Positions 6,532-9,097 of a DNA stretch of 9,097 nucleotides are shown here, piece after piece (position 1 is the stretch's first letter; each line of letters starts with the position of its first letter). Source of the DNA: Phycisphaeraceae bacterium (lineage in GTDB: Bacteria; Planctomycetota; Phycisphaerae; Phycisphaerales; Phycisphaeraceae); NCBI GenBank assembly GCA_020851395.1, contig JADZCW010000105.1, positions 1 to 9,097 on the forward strand, written 5' to 3'. The position numbers were made by a program, and so were the translations under genes. The notes under the pieces are model-generated. The model searched no databases, was not told the origin of the DNA, and saw nothing but the letters and a program-made list of their open reading frames with translations.

Positions 6532-6546
6532 CATCTTCCGGGGGTG
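6532..6546 (+). repeat. Second copy of CATCTTCCGGGGGTG
   Basis: This 15-mer is identical to 1532-1546 upstream of clpP. Here it lies in the divergent spacer, just downstream of the predicted -10 of the TPR gene on the opposite strand. Both copies being intergenic and next to promoter-like hexamers suggests a shared regulatory site, but two copies are thin evidence. Confidence 0.35.
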
Positions 6547-6552
6547 GGGACT

Positions 6553-6558
6553 ATCCTA
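6553..6558 (-). promoter_or_regulatory. Candidate -10 (TAGGAT) for the TPR-prfB operon
   Basis: TAGGAT on the minus strand would start transcription near 6546, giving a leader of about 65 nt before the ATG at 6482. The spacing to TTGGCA (6572-6577) is only 13 bp, so no proper -35 is identified. The spacer between 6483 and 6635 serves both divergent genes. Confidence 0.35.
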
Positions 6559-6635
6559 ACGTGTAACCCCTTGCCAAGCATGGCGGGCAGCCCCCGGGAA
6601 GGCTTGTCCACCATGTCGCAGCGACTTTCACCGCC

Positions 6636-7019
6636 ATGCAACGCCTCGCCTGCGTCATTCTCCGCCACAGCAGCAGCCAGGGCTGCCACTACGACTGGCT
6701 CTTTGAGCAGCCCGTGGCCCGTGAGACATCCCTGCTCTGGGCCGCTCGATCCGCCCACGCACCGCGGGCCTGGTCGGCCGTCGGCCGCTGGGCGCTCGAC
6801 GCACTGCCCCCCCACCGCCGGCTCTACCTGAACTATCAGGGCCCGTTGTCGCGTCAGCGCGGCCGGGTGGTCCGAATGGATGGGGGCTGGTGCCGGGACC
6901 GTCTCTGGACGCCGCACCGCATCTTGCTGGACGTTCATCTGCGGCAATTCACCGGGCTCGTCGAGCTCGAACGTCTCACACCCGAGCGCTGGCACGCACG
7001 TATTCTGCCGTGCGGATAG
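6636..7019 (+). CDS. LigD 3'-phosphoesterase-domain-like small protein, 127 aa
   Basis: The whole protein resembles the N-terminal phosphoesterase (PE) domain of DNA ligase D, which trims 3'-phosphate or ribonucleotide ends of DNA, but stands alone without polymerase or ligase domains. The PE metal/phosphate residues can be lined up with those of P. aeruginosa LigD: ILRH (H11, like H42), HYDWLFE (H18 and D20, like H48 and D50) and HRRLYLNYQGP (H60 and Y64, like H84 and Y88). The conserved Arg of HYDFRLE is Leu22 here. The later half (GPLSRQRGRVVR and the TGLVELERL strands) looks like the form common in planctomycetes. The start agrees with the family beginning just before the VILRH strand, though no clear ribosome site precedes it. 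Enzymatic activity is unproven because of the missing Arg. Confidence 0.72.
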   Translation: MQRLACVILRHSSSQGCHYDWLFEQPVARETSLLWAARSAHAPRAWSAVGRWALDALPPHRRLYLNYQGPLSRQRGRVVRMDGGWCRDRLWTPHRILLDVHLRQFTGLVELERLTPERWHARILPCG

Positions 7020-7043
7020 CGTGGCTGATCTTCGTCAGGGGGC

Positions 7044-7072
7044 TGTTCATCACGGGCTGGACGGGATATCAT
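7044..7072 (+). promoter_or_regulatory. Candidate promoter of the 142-aa unknown gene
   Basis: TATCAT (7067-7072) matches the -10 consensus at five of six positions. TGTTCA (7044-7049) is a weak -35 at 17-bp spacing. Transcription would start near 7079, inside the palindrome at 7077-7088. Confidence 0.4.
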
Positions 7073-7076
7073 GTCA

Positions 7077-7088
7077 CAGACATGTCTG
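7077..7088. promoter_or_regulatory. Perfect 12-bp palindrome CAGACATGTCTG, possible operator
   Basis: CAGACA and TGTCTG are exact inverted halves with no spacer. The site lies 5 bp after the candidate -10 and 52 bp before the ATG of the unknown 142-aa gene, a usual place for a repressor operator. As RNA, with no loop bases, it would fold poorly, which favours a DNA site. Confidence 0.4.
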
Positions 7089-7140
7089 ATGTTTCGTGCT
7101 CGTCTCGGGTTTTCTCTTTCCGTCATCCGTGAGGTGCGTC

Positions 7141-7569
7141 ATGACCAACATCCGCCGGCCGAATCAGGGCTCGACCGTCAGCGACAAGGACCTGCTGGCC
7201 AAGGCCATCCCGATCGAGGACCTCGAAAAAGAATCCGCCCCCCCCCCGCCGGACTCGCTCGAACCCATGGACTTGGCCGCCCCCTCAGCAAACGAAGCGG
7301 ACAAGCCTCAGATCAAGCACTTCGGCGCCGTGCACCGCCACGCCGGAGAGCAGTGGAAACGCCAGCCAGTCATCACCGGCAAGGGCGCCTGCCACATGCG
7401 GACCTTCTTCTCCAAGCTCCGCCCGGACGCGCTCGAGCACATGGACCGCCAGATCAACGAGTGGCTCGAGCAGCACCCGGAGTACGAGGTCAAGTTCTCG
7501 ACCACCACCACCGGCCTGCTGCACGAAAAGACCGCCGAGCCGGCGATCTTCGTGACGATCTGGGTGTGA
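7141..7569 (+). CDS. Hypothetical protein, 142 aa
   Basis: No family is recognised. The ATG at 7141 has GAGG 6 nt upstream (7131-7134) and is preferred over the longer frame from 7096. Residues 1-60 are charged, Pro-rich and probably disordered (APPPPD at 33-38 comes from a 10-C run). Residues about 80-142 look folded: a strand with KGACHMRTFFSKL, a helix DALEHMDRQINEWLEQHP, a strand EYEVKFSTTTTGLL and a final strand PAIFVTIWV, a compact alpha/beta domain reminiscent of small domains that follow a ligand or nucleic-acid theme, though none can be named. There is no signal peptide or membrane segment, so it is likely cytosolic. It has its own promoter-like region and possible operator, and is followed by a serine hydrolase after 74 nt. 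Confidence 0.78.
   Translation: MTNIRRPNQGSTVSDKDLLAKAIPIEDLEKESAPPPPDSLEPMDLAAPSANEADKPQIKHFGAVHRHAGEQWKRQPVITGKGACHMRTFFSKLRPDALEHMDRQINEWLEQHPEYEVKFSTTTTGLLHEKTAEPAIFVTIWV
7238..7247. repeat. 10-C homopolymer inside the 142-aa gene
   Basis: Ten consecutive C encode part of the APPPPD stretch. Gain of one C would keep an open frame to about 7586 with a different C-terminus; other slips would also replace the folded domain. Confidence 0.9.
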
Positions 7570-7631
7570 CGATCTCCCATTCTTGAACGTTCCCCCGACG
7601 GCCTGTTCGAGGACGGGGATGTTCTGTTCGC

Positions 7632-7637
7632 TAGACT
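7632..7637 (+). promoter_or_regulatory. TAGACT, candidate -10 of a leaderless serine hydrolase mRNA
   Basis: TAGACT ends 6 nt before the ATG at 7644, so transcription would begin at or beside the start codon. No Shine-Dalgarno is seen in the preceding 20 nt, which fits leaderless translation. No convincing -35 is present. Confidence 0.35.
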
Positions 7638-7643
7638 GGCCGC

Positions 7644-8666
7644 ATGACTTCTCTGTTCCCCGACGGCCCCTGGCCCATCGCGACACCCCAGGACGTCGGC
7701 CTTGACCCCCGGAAGTTGGGCGAGGCCGCCGCGTGGCTCAGCGGGCGCGGCTGTGTGATCCGTCATGGCAAGCTCGCCTACGCCTGGGGAGATCCCACCC
7801 AGCGCGGCGATGTCGCCTCGGCCGTTAAGCCCTGGTACACGCATTTCCTCTTCAAGGCCGTCGAGCTCGGCAAGCTCCCCAGCCTCGACACCCTGGCCGT
7901 GAACTACGAACCTCGCCTGGCCGACCTCAACCCCGTCCTCGGCCACAAAGATCGCAGGATCACCTTCGCCCACCTGGCCACGCAGACCGCCTGCTACGGC
8001 CTGACCGAGCACCCGGGCACGGCCTACGTCTATAACGACTGGCAGATGGCCCTGTTCGCCGACCTGCTGTTCACCAAGATCTACGGCGTGCCCCTGGCCA
8101 AGATCGACCGGCGTGTGTTGCACCCCCTGCTCACCGACTCCCTGGGCTGCGAGGACCAGCCGACGATGCTGGCTTTCGGCCCTCACGATCGGCCGGGCCG
8201 CTTGGCCATCAGCCCGCGCGACTTCGCCCGCTTCGGCTGGCTCTATCTGCACCAGGGCCGCTGGGGCAACCGCCAGCTCCTCGCCCCCGCCCTGGCCCGC
8301 AAGGCCATCACCGAACCGTTGCCGCTGTCGATCCCCCGCACCGCCGGCCAGGCCGCGGCGATGCTGCCGGGCCAGCGCAGCATCGGCTCAAAAATCATTC
8401 CCGACGACCACAACGACCACGATGGCGGCTATTCCTGGCTCTGGTGGGTCAACGGCGTCCGTCGCAACGGCGAGCGTCGCTGGCCCGACGCGCCGGCCGA
8501 CGTCGCCGTCTGCGCCGGCCACGGCCACGGCAAACGCGGCATGGCCCTGTTCCCGGGATGGGGCCTGGTCGCGAGCTGGAACGACACCTGTCTCGACGTG
8601 CTGCCCGAGGCGTCCAACCCCCTGGGACGGTGGCTTGCGGCCGTCAGCGGGGCCGTGGTGGACTGA
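7644..8666 (+). CDS. Beta-lactamase-fold serine hydrolase (class C/EstB-like family), 340 aa
   Basis: The protein belongs to the large serine beta-lactamase/DD-peptidase-like hydrolase family (Pfam Beta-lactamase). The nucleophile motif SxxK is S59-A-V-K62, followed by the helix ending ELGKLPSLD. The LATQTACYGL segment (111-120) stands where the family has its L.T.TSGL stretch. The second motif, usually YxN, is Y130-N-D, within YVYNDWQMALFADLL. The third (KTG/HxG) region is represented by AGHGHGKRGMALFPGWGLV (291-309). There is no signal peptide, so unlike penicillin-binding enzymes it is probably cytosolic, or the start lies elsewhere; no upstream start extends it well. Substrate is unknown; esterase or amidase activity is more likely than beta-lactam resistance. 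Confidence 0.85.
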   Translation: MTSLFPDGPWPIATPQDVGLDPRKLGEAAAWLSGRGCVIRHGKLAYAWGDPTQRGDVASAVKPWYTHFLFKAVELGKLPSLDTLAVNYEPRLADLNPVLGHKDRRITFAHLATQTACYGLTEHPGTAYVYNDWQMALFADLLFTKIYGVPLAKIDRRVLHPLLTDSLGCEDQPTMLAFGPHDRPGRLAISPRDFARFGWLYLHQGRWGNRQLLAPALARKAITEPLPLSIPRTAGQAAAMLPGQRSIGSKIIPDDHNDHDGGYSWLWWVNGVRRNGERRWPDAPADVAVCAGHGHGKRGMALFPGWGLVASWNDTCLDVLPEASNPLGRWLAAVSGAVVD

Positions 8667-8813
8667 AGACCGCGTCGGCCCGGGAAACGCGCATCTACCT
8701 ATGGAAAAAACGTTTAACGTGGATCGAATCCGGCTTGGACTCAGGTCGGCATCCTAACTTGCCGATACGCAAGCAGTCAGATTTCGCCTACGCCTCCCAG
8801 GGGTTGTGCGCCG
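8667..8813. other. Intergenic spacer, 147 nt, no confident element
   Basis: The spacer holds an A-rich stretch near 8705 and the small palindrome ACGTTTAACGT (8710-8720). I see no intrinsic terminator and no promoter that meets spacing. TTGGAC (8735-8740) could be a -35 but lacks a matching -10. Confidence 0.4.
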
Positions 8814-9097
8814 ATGCCTGTCCTTGTCCAGACCACCGAGCTGCAGCCGGGCATGAAGCTCTGCGACTCGATCGTCCGCAACGGCGTGGTCATGCTGCCG
8901 GGCAATCGTTATCTGACCAAGCCCGAGGTCGAGATCCTCGGCCGACGATTCCCCAACGTGCGCGTCCGCGTCGGCGACCCGCTGCTGGACTCCCTGGTCG
9001 AGTTCGAGGACGACGCCAACGATCGCCAAGTCGCCAGCGAGGCCCAGCGCAAGATCGCCGAGATCATGAGCAAGGTCAGCCAGCGCTTCGCCCAGCG
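8814..9097 (+). CDS. Putative HD-GYP-type phosphodiesterase N-terminal region, partial
   Basis: The gene is open from the ATG at 8814 to the right edge, giving about 94 residues. The beginning, TTELQPGMKLCDSIVRNGVVMLPGNRYLT then KPEVEILGRRF and VRVRVGD, matches the pattern LxPGM.L...V....G..LL..G..LT...I..L found just before HD-GYP cyclic-di-GMP phosphodiesterase domains. The tail (about 65-94) is helical and charged. The catalytic HD domain would lie beyond the window, so the enzyme call is a family inference. AGGGG (8799-8803) lies 10 nt upstream, a slightly long spacing. Confidence 0.6.
   Translation, partial: MPVLVQTTELQPGMKLCDSIVRNGVVMLPGNRYLTKPEVEILGRRFPNVRVRVGDPLLDSLVEFEDDANDRQVASEAQRKIAEIMSKVSQRFAQ

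Noticed and set aside
7308..8252. 314-aa open frame antisense to the serine hydrolase
   Set aside because: It overlaps two well-supported plus-strand genes and has no recognisable fold or ribosome site.
8710..8720. ACGTTTAACGT palindrome as an operator
   Set aside because: The half-sites are only 5 bp, no promoter is identified next to it, and such short palindromes are expected by chance.

Overview
The window is GC-rich, densely coded chromosomal DNA, most likely from a planctomycete (Phycisphaerae-like). The basis is the high GC third-position bias, a short stand-alone protein resembling the LigD 3'-phosphoesterase domain in the form I associate with planctomycetes, a SCO1 gene coupled to an ABC-2 permease, and several small proteins of no familiar family. 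The lineage is an inference from protein character; there is no rRNA here. I see no mobile element, CRISPR array, tRNA or rRNA.

Layout. (1) 1-1467, minus: an ABC-2 permease followed, with an ATGA overlap, by a SCO1/SenC copper chaperone that runs off the left edge; this looks like part of a cytochrome c oxidase assembly cluster. (2) 1468-1625: divergent promoter region with an extended -10 promoter for clpP and a 20-bp tandem motif. (3) 1626-2890, plus: clpP overlapped (ATGA) by a putative coiled-coil lipoprotein. (4) 2887-6482, minus: a likely four-gene operon read from the right, TPR lipoprotein - prfB - ExoD-family membrane protein - EamA transporter. The last gene meets the clpP operon head-on and both end inside one CTAG. 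(5) 6483-6635: divergent spacer. (6) 6636-8666, plus: phosphoesterase-like protein, an unrecognised 142-aa protein with a possible operator in front, and a beta-lactamase-fold serine hydrolase. (7) 8814 to the right edge, plus: the N-terminus of a protein resembling the leader domain of HD-GYP phosphodiesterases.

The most interesting item is prfB. Release factor 2 is encoded in two frames joined by a +1 programmed frameshift, but the in-frame stop at the slip site is UAA (CUU UAA C), not the usual UGA, and the usual Shine-Dalgarno-like stimulator is absent. UAA is read by RF1 as well as RF2, so the classic RF2-only feedback would be altered. None of the ten genes whose stop codon lies in the window ends in UAA (seven TGA, three TAG). 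Other points: ClpP has Asn where E. coli has the catalytic Asp; an 11-G tract lies inside the ABC permease and a 10-C tract inside the unknown 142-aa protein; and a perfect 12-bp palindrome sits at the predicted transcription start of that unknown gene.
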